From assembly GCA_002327415.1 (NCBI GenBank), contig DCVU01000154.1, positions 4,515 through 10,471 of the forward strand: 5,957 nt of DNA, in the 5' to 3' direction. Under the pieces are notes generated by a model. The model was not told the origin of the DNA and made no database searches. It was given only the letters and a program-made list of their open reading frames with translations. Shown here in pieces: positions 1-5,957 of this stretch; positions within the stretch are counted from its first letter, which is position 1, and the number at the start of each line of letters is the position of its first letter. This stretch comes from Smithella sp. UBA2180. Lineage in GTDB: Bacteria > Desulfobacterota > Syntrophia > Syntrophales > Smithellaceae. The translations under genes and the position numbers were made by a program.

Positions 1-143
1 TGTTTCCCAATGACTTTACCTAAATCTTCTTTCGCTACACGCAATTCAATTACAGATGTTTGTTCACCGATGGTTTCCTTTACTTCAACCTTATCCGGAA
101 CATCTACCAAAGCCTGAGCTATATACTTGACCAATTCCTTCAT
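1..143 (-). CDS. khpA: KhpA/YlqC-type KH-domain RNA-binding protein, N-terminal part (runs off left edge)
   Basis: This is a small single-KH-domain RNA-binding protein of the KhpA (YlqC) family. In other bacteria it binds many RNAs, often partnered with KhpB/Jag, and affects cell division and translation. The first 47 residues are visible: they begin MKELVKYIAQALVD, continue with VIELRVAKEDLGKVIGK, and then the window ends. That boundary falls inside the GxxG loop (IGK-Q/H-G in the family), the RNA-contacting motif, so about 30 residues of a normal 75-80 residue protein are missing. Two in-frame ATGs lie close together, at 149-147 and 143-141. A GGAGGT at 156-151 is 7 nt from the second ATG but only 1 nt from the first, so 143 was chosen as the start. 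It follows rpsP, its usual neighbour (rpsP-khpA-rimM-trmD), but after an unusually long gap. Family identity is secure; cellular role here is inferred. Confidence 0.9.
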   Translation of the reverse strand, partial: MKELVKYIAQALVDVPDKVEVKETIGEQTSVIELRVAKEDLGKVIGK

Positions 144-282
144 CGTCATAACCTCCGCTGATTTTGATTAATTTCTTTTTGAAATCATTTTATCAACTAT
201 AATTTCCATGCTTAAACGACACGTGGCCATATAAAAACTCCCCATATCCAGCCTTGTAAATGATCAAAAAAACAAAATCATC
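144..282 (-). other. rpsP-khpA intergenic spacer, no recognised content beyond the RBS
   Basis: This 139-base gap between the rpsP stop and the khpA start is AT-rich. Apart from the khpA Shine-Dalgarno I see nothing I can name. The T-rich stretch just after the rpsP stop has no stem in front of it, so it is not a convincing intrinsic terminator. A 13-codon ATG reading frame on the minus strand at 209-168 has no ribosome-binding site and is probably chance. No good -35/-10 pair was seen. khpA is probably co-transcribed with rpsP, but the spacer is longer than usual for this gene pair. Confidence 0.5.
151..156 (-). promoter_or_regulatory. Ribosome-binding site of khpA
   Basis: The minus strand reads GGAGGT, an almost perfect Shine-Dalgarno sequence. 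It lies 7 nt upstream of the ATG at 143-141 and 1 nt upstream of the ATG at 149-147. The spacing therefore favours the inner ATG as the translation start. Confidence 0.8.
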
Positions 283-537
283 TTATTTAATTTTAGCTTC
301 AATTCCTTTTGTTTTCAGTAAATTAGCTACCGTTAGGGTTGCTTTGGCACCCTTTGACAACCAGTTCTTAACACGTTCTTCTTTCACAATAATTTCCACC
401 GGATCTTTTTTAGGATCGTAATTACCTAAAATTTCCAAGAATTTTCCATCCCGGGGAGAATCTGTATCAGTTGCCACAATTCGATAAAAGGGTTTACTTT
501 TCGCACCCATACGAGTTAGTCTAATTTTAACAGCCAT
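283..537 (-). CDS. rpsP: 30S ribosomal protein S16
   Basis: Ribosomal protein S16 binds 16S rRNA and helps assemble the 5' domain (body) of the small subunit. The 84-residue product has the usual length and the hallmark N-terminus MAVKIRLTRMGAKSKPFYR, followed by the conserved SPRDGKFLEILGNYDP block (residues about 27-42) and the C-terminal GAKATLTVANLLK segment. The open frame extends 13 codons further upstream to 576. That extension would translate the Shine-Dalgarno region itself and does not match the family, so the ATG at 537-535 is taken as the start. It sits 65 bases after the ffh stop and upstream of khpA, the classical ffh-rpsP-khpA order, so co-transcription with ffh is likely. No defects were seen. 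Confidence 0.97.
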   Translation of the reverse strand: MAVKIRLTRMGAKSKPFYRIVATDTDSPRDGKFLEILGNYDPKKDPVEIIVKEERVKNWLSKGAKATLTVANLLKTKGIEAKIK

Positions 538-551
538 CGATTTTAAATAAT

Positions 552-559
552 ACCTCCTT
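552..559 (-). promoter_or_regulatory. Ribosome-binding site of rpsP
   Basis: The minus strand reads AAGGAGGT, a strong Shine-Dalgarno sequence. It ends 14 nt before the ATG at 537-535, longer than the usual 5-9 nt. No ATG, GTG or TTG start lies at better spacing between it and that ATG, and the S16 family start is well fixed, so this is its likely ribosome-binding site despite the spacing. Confidence 0.7.
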
Positions 560-602
560 AAAATAATACATTCCATGTTTTTTTATCATAGTTTTTTCCA
601 TT

Positions 603-1934
603 TTAAAAGGGGAAATTACGCATTAACGATTTAATACCGTCTTTTTTATTAAATTTTTTCATCATTTTCTTGATTTCCATATAATTCTTCAACAAAAGGT
701 TTACATCCTGAACAGACGTTCCGCTGCCAAGCGCAATTCTTTTGCGCCTGCGTCCATCAATGATCAGGTAGTTGTAGCGCTCTTCTTTTGTCATAGAATC
801 AATTATAGCGGTAACTTTAACCAATTCCTTATCATCGGGCTCGATGTCTTTGAGCGCTTTCATTTTTCCCAAACCCGGAATCATCCCTAATATATCTTTC
901 ATTGATCCCATTTTTTTGATTTGAGCCAGTTGATTGCGGAAGTCTTCCAGAGAAAAATTATTTTTTTTAATGCTTTTTTGTAACTCAAGAGCCGTTTTAT
1001 TATCAATATTGGCCTGTGCTTTTTCCACCAGAGTCAGAATATCGCCCATCCCGAGAATGCGGGAGGCCATTCTTTCAGGATGAAATACCTCCAGATTATC
1101 TATTTTTTCACCTACGCCCACAAACTTTATTGGTTTCCCTATGACCGATTTGAGAGACAGCGCGCTGCCGCCTCGCGCGTCGCCGTCCATTTTTGTCATG
1201 ATTACGCCGTCAATACCGATAAGCTCATTAAATTTTGCTCCGACATTAACGGCATCCTGTCCGGTCATGGCATCGGCAACATAAATAATTTCCGCCGGAT
1301 TGATTTTTTCTTTAATTTTTCTAAGTTCTTCCATTAAGACGTCATCAATGTGTAAGCGTCCCGCAGTATCAATAATTATTACTTCACAACCATTTTTTTT
1401 GGCCTGTTCGACTGCCTGAAAGCAAATTTCCACAGGATTTTTAAGACCGCTGGAATCAAAGACACCCGTATTTATCTGTTTTCCCAGCAGGGCCAGTTGT
1501 TCAATGGCGGCGGGCCGATAGACGTCTGCCGATACAAGGTAAACTTTCTTTTGTTCTTTTGATAACAAAAGAGCCAGCTTTGCGGCAGTTGTTGTTTTAC
1601 CGCAGCCCTGTAATCCAACAAGCATGATTGGAGCAGGAATCCGTGAGCCGAATTTGATATTGGCGCTAACCCCTCCCATAAGATCAACCAAACGGTCATG
1701 AACGATTTTTACTATTTGCTGTCCGGGAGTAATACTGTCAAGAACTTCTTTGCCGATTGCCCGTATTCGGATATCTTCGATTAAATCTTTAGCTACCTTG
1801 AAATTAACATCGGCTTCCAAAAGCGCCATACGGATTTCTTTGAGCGATGCATTAACATTCTCCTCGTTTAAAATTCCGCGGCTTTTTATTTTTTTAAAAA
1901 TACTCTCTAATTTTTCAGATAGATTTTCGAACAT
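603..1934 (-). CDS. ffh: Signal recognition particle GTPase Ffh (SRP54)
   Basis: Ffh is the protein subunit of the bacterial signal recognition particle. With 4.5S RNA it binds signal sequences of nascent membrane proteins and delivers ribosomes to FtsY at the inner membrane. The 443-residue protein is full length. An N-domain helical bundle (about 1-85) starts with the typical MFENLSEKLE. The G domain carries the P-loop GLQGCGKTT (107-115), DVYRPAAIEQL (137-147), DTAGR (199-203), TKMDGDARGG (247-256) and GVGEK (273-277). The methionine-rich M domain (about 325-435) has the finger-loop segment MGSMKDILGMIPGLGKM (342-358) and the RNA-binding RRRKRIALGSG (395-405). The P-loop has Cys where Ser or Ala is common; this should not affect nucleotide binding. 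The start codon lacks a clear Shine-Dalgarno sequence but the N-terminus fits the family. It lies 29 bases after the SPOR gene and 65 bases before rpsP. Confidence 0.98.
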   Translation of the reverse strand: MFENLSEKLESIFKKIKSRGILNEENVNASLKEIRMALLEADVNFKVAKDLIEDIRIRAIGKEVLDSITPGQQIVKIVHDRLVDLMGGVSANIKFGSRIPAPIMLVGLQGCGKTTTAAKLALLLSKEQKKVYLVSADVYRPAAIEQLALLGKQINTGVFDSSGLKNPVEICFQAVEQAKKNGCEVIIIDTAGRLHIDDVLMEELRKIKEKINPAEIIYVADAMTGQDAVNVGAKFNELIGIDGVIMTKMDGDARGGSALSLKSVIGKPIKFVGVGEKIDNLEVFHPERMASRILGMGDILTLVEKAQANIDNKTALELQKSIKKNNFSLEDFRNQLAQIKKMGSMKDILGMIPGLGKMKALKDIEPDDKELVKVTAIIDSMTKEERYNYLIIDGRRRKRIALGSGTSVQDVNLLLKNYMEIKKMMKKFNKKDGIKSLMRNFPF

Positions 1935-1963
1935 AATTAAACAACCATAAACTGATATATTTT

Positions 1964-2707
1964 TTAGTTTTTCTTTGTTTCGCTATTAATGCTTTTGATA
2001 ATGCAATTTGTTCCTGTTTTCTGGGCGATTTTTTGCGCGGCTTCATCTGCTTGAGCTTTATCTTCAAAACCGGAAACAACCACGCGAAACACAACCCCCT
2101 TCCCTTTAAGATCAACCTTAATCACTTGTGACATAAAACCTAATGACGCTATTTTTTTACTCATTTTATTCGCCGTGGTTTTATCCTTCAAAGAGGCGGC
2201 CTGAATTGCAAATTTCTGCTTTTTGAAAGCAACCGACTGTGCAATTTCTTTTGCTTTAGGTTCACCTTTCCCTTTCGTTTTCTCGCCTACTATCTCTGGT
2301 GTTTTTTGAACGTCTATATTAAAATCTCCGATAACGTTTTTTTCTTCACTTTGGGGTTGCAAGAATATTGATTGTTTATCCGGAATCGATTCTTCTTTTA
2401 AAGCACCTTTTTTACTGGTCAAGGCGCTGTAAAAAGTCAGATCCATATTTTCCTGGGGTTGATGATTCTGCCCGCTTTTATTAGCAGATGTACCTTGGGC
2501 GGCATTGATTTTAGCCGGCCGCCAAACCAACGCTAATGCTTTTTGAGGAAACGCGGCAATTTTTTCCGGATAAACATCAATATTCTTGCCAACTTCAACA
2601 CCGAACAAAAAAGCCGTACATAAAAGAGCGACCATTCCTGCAACGATGATGATTACGCCCGCCTTCCTCACTTTCAATTCAAAGTTCTTAATATTTCCGG
2701 AAGCCAT
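1964..2707 (-). CDS. Membrane-anchored SPOR-domain protein
   Basis: The 247-residue protein has the architecture of FtsN/DedD-like envelope proteins. A short cytoplasmic N-terminus is followed by one transmembrane helix (about 17-37, GVIIIVAGMVALLCTAFLFG), then a low-complexity charged linker rich in Lys, Glu and Gln (about 65-160), and a C-terminal SPOR domain (about 164-240, from KFAIQAASLKDKTTANKM to TGTNCIIKSI). SPOR domains bind peptidoglycan strands stripped of stem peptides and so localise proteins to division septa. The segment DLTFYSAL (89-96) resembles a short motif between helix and SPOR domain in deltaproteobacterial relatives. It sits between argS and ffh, only 29 bases from ffh, so it is probably in that transcription unit. 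A role in division or envelope maintenance is inference; nothing shows which partner it recruits. No strong ribosome-binding site is visible before the ATG. Confidence 0.88.
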   Translation of the reverse strand: MASGNIKNFELKVRKAGVIIIVAGMVALLCTAFLFGVEVGKNIDVYPEKIAAFPQKALALVWRPAKINAAQGTSANKSGQNHQPQENMDLTFYSALTSKKGALKEESIPDKQSIFLQPQSEEKNVIGDFNIDVQKTPEIVGEKTKGKGEPKAKEIAQSVAFKKQKFAIQAASLKDKTTANKMSKKIASLGFMSQVIKVDLKGKGVVFRVVVSGFEDKAQADEAAQKIAQKTGTNCIIKSINSETKKN

Positions 2708-2754
2708 GTTTTTAACTTAAAATATTATCAAGATAAATCAGTCTTTGATCTCGG

Positions 2755-2782
2755 TATCCCGCTCCGCTTCGCTTCGGGGATA
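2755..2782. repeat. Inverted repeat, TATCCC/GGGATA arms
   Basis: On the plus strand TATCCC (2755-2760) and GGGATA (2777-2782) are perfect inverted arms around a 16-base centre made of CGCTTCG-like repeats (GCTCCGCTTCGCTTCG). TTTGA at 2744-2748 and TCAAA at 2797-2801 form a weaker outer pair. It resembles REP-like extragenic palindromes in appearance, but copy number in the genome cannot be seen here. Confidence 0.5.
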
Positions 2783-2805
2783 GTTCGCCTTACGCTTCAA
2801 ACTTC

Positions 2806-2823
2806 ATCCCGACTCGTCGGGAT
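2806..2823. repeat. Short hairpin palindrome, ATCCCGA/TCGGGAT
   Basis: ATCCCGA (2806-2812) and TCGGGAT (2817-2823) are perfect inverted arms around the 4-base loop CTCG, which could extend to 8 bp if counted as DNA palindrome. In the transcript it would lie 20 bases after the argS stop codon. There is no T-run after it on the minus strand, so it may act as an RNA 3'-end stabiliser or weak pause, or be a REP-type repeat. Confidence 0.6.
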
Positions 2824-2842
2824 TCGTTTTCAGCTTGGCTCA

Positions 2843-4507
2843 CTACATTTTTTCCGGTGCGCTCACACCTAAAATTTTCAAAGCATTTTGTAAAACAATT
2901 CTGATTGTTTTTATCAGGAACAATCTCGCCCCCGTCAACTGATCATTTTCTGAAATTACTTTATTTTTGTTATAATAGCTATGGAAAACTCCGGCTAACT
3001 CATTTAGATAAAAAGGAATGCGGTGTGGCTCTAAAGATTTAGCGGCACCGTTGATAGTTTCCGGATAACTCACCAGCATTTTGATCATGGTTTTTTCTTC
3101 CGGTTCATTCAAGACGGAAAGATCGGTATCAGTGTAAACCGGTATAGCAATGCCGCGCTCCTGCGCCATTTTCAAGATACTGCAAATTCGCGCGTGGGCG
3201 TACTGCACATAATAAACAGGATTTTCACTGGATTGTTTTTTGGCCAATTCCAGATCGAAATCAAGATGGCTGTCCGAGCGCCGCATGAGAAAATTATAAC
3301 GGGCAGCGTCTCTGCCCACCTCGTCAAGGACTTCCCGTAAAGTGACAAACTCGCCGGAACGCGTGGACATCGCCGCGGGCACTCCATCTCGGAGCAGGTT
3401 TACCAACTGCACCAGAATAATTTTTAAAGCTTCTTTCTCATAACCCAGCGCCTGAATTCCCGCCCACATACGCGGCATATAACCGTGGTGATCAGCGCCC
3501 CAGATATCAATAATCATCTCAAAGCCACGGGCAAATTTATTCTGATGATAGGCGATGTCGGCGGCAAAATATGTTGGTTCGCCGTTTTTGCGGATGACAA
3601 CCCTGTCCTTTTCATCGCCGAAATCAGTTGTTTTAAACCACAGGGTTTCACCGTCGGAATAAACAAAACCCTGAGTTTGCAATTCATCCAGAAGTCTTGT
3701 CACGCCGCTTTCCTTATAAAGTTCTTTTTCGCTGAAATATTCATCGAAGACAACTCCGAAATCCCTTAAATCAACTTTAATTTCTTCAAGAATGGACTTT
3801 CCAGCCACTCTGGTAAAATAGCGGATAGTTTCTTCTTCATTGGACTTTAGATATTTATCCCCTTCCTTTTTAATAATATCACCGGCAATATCCTTGATAT
3901 AATCGCCGCGGTAACAGGTCACTGGGAATTCGATTTTTTCGCCGTTAAGTTCGCGATAACGCAGCAGGACGGATTTGCCTAAATTATTCATCTGATTTCC
4001 GGCATCATTGATGTAATATTCTTTGGAAATTCGATAACCGGCAGTTGTCAGCAGATTGGTAATCACATCGCCGACAACTGCACCGCGGGCATGACCGATA
4101 TGCAAAGGTCCGGTAGGATTGGCGCTGACAAATTCCACCTGTACTTTTTTACCGCCGCCATAATTGATAAATCCATATTTTTCTTTTTGCTCGTCAATAT
4201 TTTTTAAAGCTTGCTGCCAGACATCGTCTTTGATGAAAAAATTTATAAAGCCGGGACCGGCTATTTGCGTCTTTTCGATAATACTTCCCGTATCGAGAAG
4301 ATTTTCCTGAATTATCTGCGCGATTTTACGCGGATTTTGTTTGGCCTGCGCCGCCAGAATCAGCGCGGCATTGGCGGCGTAATCGCCGTGCTCCGGATTG
4401 GCGGGGGCTTCCACTTCCATGTAGGGCAAAGAAACTTCGGGCAACTGACCCTTTTGGACAGAAACATTTAAAGCGTTTTCCAGCAGTTTTGTAATCTTAT
4501 TTTTCAT
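2843..4507 (-). CDS. argS: Arginine--tRNA ligase (arginyl-tRNA synthetase)
   Basis: A class I aminoacyl-tRNA synthetase that charges tRNA-Arg with arginine using ATP in the cytoplasm; unlike most class I enzymes the family needs tRNA for amino-acid activation. The 554-residue protein is full length. The N-terminal Add-1 domain (about 1-95) carries NPEHGDYAANAA (37-48). The catalytic core starts with VEFVSANPTGPLHIGHARG, holding the HIGH signature at 136-139. The second signature is the degenerate MSTRSG (380-385) in place of canonical KMSKS, as is common in bacterial ArgRS. A DALR-type anticodon-binding domain (about 430-554) ends in the typical LGVSAPEKM. The ATG at 4507-4505 gives a normal family N-terminus; a weak AAGG (4524-4521) lies 13 nt upstream. 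It has its own upstream promoter and a terminator in the leader, so it may be attenuated. Confidence 0.98.
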   Translation of the reverse strand: MKNKITKLLENALNVSVQKGQLPEVSLPYMEVEAPANPEHGDYAANAALILAAQAKQNPRKIAQIIQENLLDTGSIIEKTQIAGPGFINFFIKDDVWQQALKNIDEQKEKYGFINYGGGKKVQVEFVSANPTGPLHIGHARGAVVGDVITNLLTTAGYRISKEYYINDAGNQMNNLGKSVLLRYRELNGEKIEFPVTCYRGDYIKDIAGDIIKKEGDKYLKSNEEETIRYFTRVAGKSILEEIKVDLRDFGVVFDEYFSEKELYKESGVTRLLDELQTQGFVYSDGETLWFKTTDFGDEKDRVVIRKNGEPTYFAADIAYHQNKFARGFEMIIDIWGADHHGYMPRMWAGIQALGYEKEALKIILVQLVNLLRDGVPAAMSTRSGEFVTLREVLDEVGRDAARYNFLMRRSDSHLDFDLELAKKQSSENPVYYVQYAHARICSILKMAQERGIAIPVYTDTDLSVLNEPEEKTMIKMLVSYPETINGAAKSLEPHRIPFYLNELAGVFHSYYNKNKVISENDQLTGARLFLIKTIRIVLQNALKILGVSAPEKM

Positions 4508-4526
4508 GATTAAATAAATACCTTAT

Positions 4527-4569
4527 AAAAAAATGACAAGCAGCTTTAAATATCATTTGCCGCTTGTCA
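4527..4569 (-). terminator. Intrinsic (Rho-independent) terminator in the argS leader
   Basis: Read on the minus strand, TGACAAGCGGC (4569-4559) pairs with GCTGCTTGTCA (4544-4534) in an 11-bp stem with one G-U pair and a 14-base AU-rich loop, followed at once by seven T (4533-4527). On the plus strand no T-run follows, so it is oriented to stop minus-strand transcription. It would end transcripts from pilY1 and from the promoter at 4610-4638, just before the argS ribosome-binding site. Confidence 0.87.
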
Positions 4570-4604
4570 CTGCAAGTTGAACAATTCCGCACAGCGGAGG
4601 TTGT
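4527..4604 (-). ncRNA. Predicted short leader transcript or small RNA upstream of argS
   Basis: A start about 6 nt after the -10 box (A at about 4604) and an end at the T-run would give an RNA of about 78 nt. It holds a small 5' hairpin, CCGC-TGT-GCGG (4597-4587), and the terminator stem. A competing pairing is possible: CCGCTGT (4597-4591) with ACAAGCGG (4567-4560), 7 bp with one bulged A, which would sequester most of the terminator's 5' arm. I do not recognise a known RNA family; no T-box AGGGTGG-type sequence is present. Whether this is an attenuated argS leader or an independent sRNA cannot be decided from sequence alone. Confidence 0.45.
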
Positions 4605-4609
4605 GAGAC

Positions 4610-4638
4610 TCTATAAAAAGATATCCTCTTTATGTCAA
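4610..4638 (-). promoter_or_regulatory. Sigma-70-type promoter upstream of argS
   Basis: On the minus strand a perfect -35 box TTGACA (4638-4633) is followed by a 17-bp spacer (4632-4616) and the -10 box TATAGA (4615-4610), one mismatch from TATAAT at each of its last two positions. The spacing is optimal. It lies 42 bases after the pilY1 stop and about 100 bases before the argS start, so argS and probably the genes after it can be transcribed independently of pilY1. Confidence 0.8.
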
Positions 4639-4680
4639 GAAATTTTGTTTATTCCTCAATTTATCTGTACAAGCAAAATA

Positions 4681-5957
4681 TTACTCCAAACGGCGGTCCT
4701 TCCAGAAGAGCGTGTTCGTCAAGTTTCCTGGTGCAGGAACTACAAAATCAGACAATAAAGTTCCCCCCTCTTGTCCGCCGGCGCCGCTTACAGTATAATA
4801 TAAATTGGGCGTAGAACCGCCCGGCCCATATGATATCGTTGCCCCTGACGCAATTCCAGCCCCAATGGGTTGGCTTCTGGCGCCTAATGAATCAATTAAA
4901 CCTTTCCCGGCAGTGCAAGTAGATTCGCTTGTGCCTGGATCGATGCTCAGTGCATATAAATTGGATTGACCAGTTTTTGTGCAATCAGCGCTGCTTCCCA
5001 ATGATGGCGTAAAAGAAGTAAAGTACAATACTTTATTAAAAGCAGTTGGTTGAGAAAGCACCTGCTCTCCCTGACCAGCAAGATTGATCGCCCAGCCTAC
5101 TGTGCCTGTAGTTGTTTCACCACAATACGTGTTTTCTTCACTGGTAATATTGGCAAAATCTCTGGCACAGGGTTTAGGGGTTCCATCAGTATTTGTACAA
5201 AGAAGCGCTTTGAGGCCATAAACCCAGGCCGCCGGTCCGCCGCCGTTCGGATCAATTTTATCGCCTGTTGCCCAGTATAACCATAAATTCTTATTGCTGT
5301 CCCAGGCTAGATTAGGTGGATAGTAGACGGGAAATTTATCTGAACCGCCATCTAGAGTAAGTAGCAAAGAACCCTTCCAACTGGAAGTTCCGCAAGAAGG
5401 ATTGCTTGCCAGATCCGTCTTTGTACAGAACTTGAGTTGCCACATATCACCTTTGATATCACCAACATAAGCTCGATCAATATAATTGTCGTTATCGCTG
5501 TCTACCAGGGTAACCTGCGAAGCAATAGAATAATTCATATTCGCATTGTCACTGTACGTATAAGACCAGATAGGCGTACCGTCTCTTAAATCAAAAACAA
5601 TGATTCCTTTGCCTCTTTTATCGGCGGAAGCCAGTTCTCCGTTGTAACCGCCGCCGATAACACCGATCCATCTTTCCATACCAGCAATTTTCACCCGTCC
5701 CGGACTGATGGTGCTCCATGGTTCGCCCAGATAGGGAGCTTCTGTAGCCGTAGGTTTGAGTGTCCATTTAAATGATGGATCGGATCCCGGAGTATCGGTA
5801 AAATCGAAGGCATAGTAACCGCAATAATTAAGATGGGTAGCATCCCATTTTTCCTGCAAGCCGGAAGAACAGTTTGATCCTGTAGTCGCCCAGTATTTTG
5901 TTGACTGGCGAACAGCCGTTTTATCTGTATTGGTATAGTCACAATCATTTCTACCCA
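4681..5957 (-). CDS. pilY1: PilY1-type type IV pilus assembly/tip protein, C-terminal part (runs off right edge)
   Basis: This is the C-terminal beta-propeller region of a PilY1-family protein, a secreted pilus-associated factor that works in type IV pilus extension, adhesion and surface sensing. The frame is open from the stop at 4681 to the window edge, 424 residues; an internal TTG at 5859 should not be taken as the start. Seen in order: YYAFDFTDT (about 47-55), PWSTISPGRVKI followed by WIGVIGGGYN (about 79-105), a blade with IIVFDLRDGTPIW (about 118-130), and the calcium-loop pattern DSDNDNYIDRAYVGD (152-166, coding bases 5502-5458), which matches the Ca2+ site of Pseudomonas PilY1 in type. 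The end, LFWKDRRLE, resembles the RRLSW terminus of relatives. Ten cysteines (residues 5, 29, 45, 177, 188, 253, 263, 278, 325, 347) suit an extracytoplasmic, disulfide-bonded protein. The N-terminal part, with signal peptide and any vWA domain, is outside the window. Other pilus genes would be expected upstream. Confidence 0.88.
   Translation of the reverse strand, partial: GRNDCDYTNTDKTAVRQSTKYWATTGSNCSSGLQEKWDATHLNYCGYYAFDFTDTPGSDPSFKWTLKPTATEAPYLGEPWSTISPGRVKIAGMERWIGVIGGGYNGELASADKRGKGIIVFDLRDGTPIWSYTYSDNANMNYSIASQVTLVDSDNDNYIDRAYVGDIKGDMWQLKFCTKTDLASNPSCGTSSWKGSLLLTLDGGSDKFPVYYPPNLAWDSNKNLWLYWATGDKIDPNGGGPAAWVYGLKALLCTNTDGTPKPCARDFANITSEENTYCGETTTGTVGWAINLAGQGEQVLSQPTAFNKVLYFTSFTPSLGSSADCTKTGQSNLYALSIDPGTSESTCTAGKGLIDSLGARSQPIGAGIASGATISYGPGGSTPNLYYTVSGAGGQEGGTLLSDFVVPAPGNLTNTLFWKDRRLE

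Larger units (their letters stand above)
2708..2842. other. argS-SPOR gene spacer with two GC-rich inverted repeats
   Basis: This 135-base gap contains a GC-rich patch (about 2750-2823) unlike the AT-rich spacers elsewhere in the window, with two separate inverted repeats described individually. Neither repeat is followed by a T-run on the minus strand, so I see no classical intrinsic terminator for argS. The part nearest the SPOR start (2708-2745) is AT-rich, with no convincing promoter or Shine-Dalgarno sequence. Confidence 0.6.

Noticed and set aside
168..209. 13-codon ATG reading frame on the minus strand between rpsP and khpA
   Set aside because: No ribosome-binding site, very short, AT-rich sequence where such frames arise by chance.
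538..576. 13-codon N-terminal extension of rpsP to the ATG at 576
   Set aside because: It would translate through the AAGGAGGT ribosome-binding sequence, and S16 proteins begin at MAVKIRL; the start at 537 fits the family.
2806..2823. Calling the ATCCCGA/TCGGGAT hairpin the argS terminator
   Set aside because: No T-run follows the stem on the minus strand, so it does not meet the intrinsic-terminator pattern.
4500..4590. Leader peptide read through the argS leader from a GTG near 4592, with several CGG/AGG arginine codons
   Set aside because: There is no ribosome-binding site in front of it, and the arginine codons are few and scattered, unlike a classical attenuation peptide; not supported enough to annotate.
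4564..4814. Two plus-strand open frames opposite the argS leader and the pilY1 3' end
   Set aside because: They overlap promoter, terminator and pilY1 coding sequence on the other strand, have no recognisable domain, and look like antisense shadows.
4681..5859. Reading the PilY1 fragment as a complete 392-residue gene that starts at 5859
   Set aside because: The apparent start codon is a TTG in the middle of an open frame; the frame continues with 32 more codons and no stop to the window edge, and the family is much longer.

Overview
The window holds six genes, all on the minus strand, so transcription runs from high to low coordinates. In that order they are: the C-terminal part of a PilY1-type pilus protein (open at the right edge), argS, a membrane-anchored SPOR-domain protein, ffh, rpsP, and the start of the small KH-domain RNA-binding protein khpA/ylqC (cut at the left edge). 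No tRNA, rRNA, CRISPR array, transposase or phage gene was seen.

The organism is a diderm bacterium with type IV pilus machinery and moderately low GC. The block ffh-rpsP-KH protein, usually followed by rimM-trmD-rplS outside this window, is widespread in bacteria. An argS-SPOR pair directly upstream, together with the SPOR protein's N-terminal pattern (one helix followed by FLFGVEVGKNID, then DLTFY), resembles the former Deltaproteobacteria (Desulfobacterota), possibly a Syntrophales-like lineage. That placement is inference from remembered family patterns and not from a search.

Layout: 5957-4681 is pilY1. The gap 4680-4508 carries a near-consensus sigma-70 promoter (TTGACA, 17 bp, TATAGA) and then a strong intrinsic terminator that sits just before the argS ribosome-binding site. 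4507-2843 is argS. The gap 2842-2708 holds two GC-rich inverted repeats in an otherwise AT-rich spacer. 2707-1964 is the SPOR protein, 1934-603 is ffh, 537-283 is rpsP, and khpA begins at 143 after a 139-base gap with no recognisable content.

Functionally this is mainly a translation and protein-targeting cluster: arginine charging, the SRP GTPase, a 30S protein and an RNA-binding protein. It also includes a cell-envelope SPOR protein and follows a pilus tip/adhesin gene. The most interesting signal is the argS leader, where promoter and terminator together predict either transcription attenuation of argS or a separate small RNA of about 78 nt. I found no convincing new multi-gene system.
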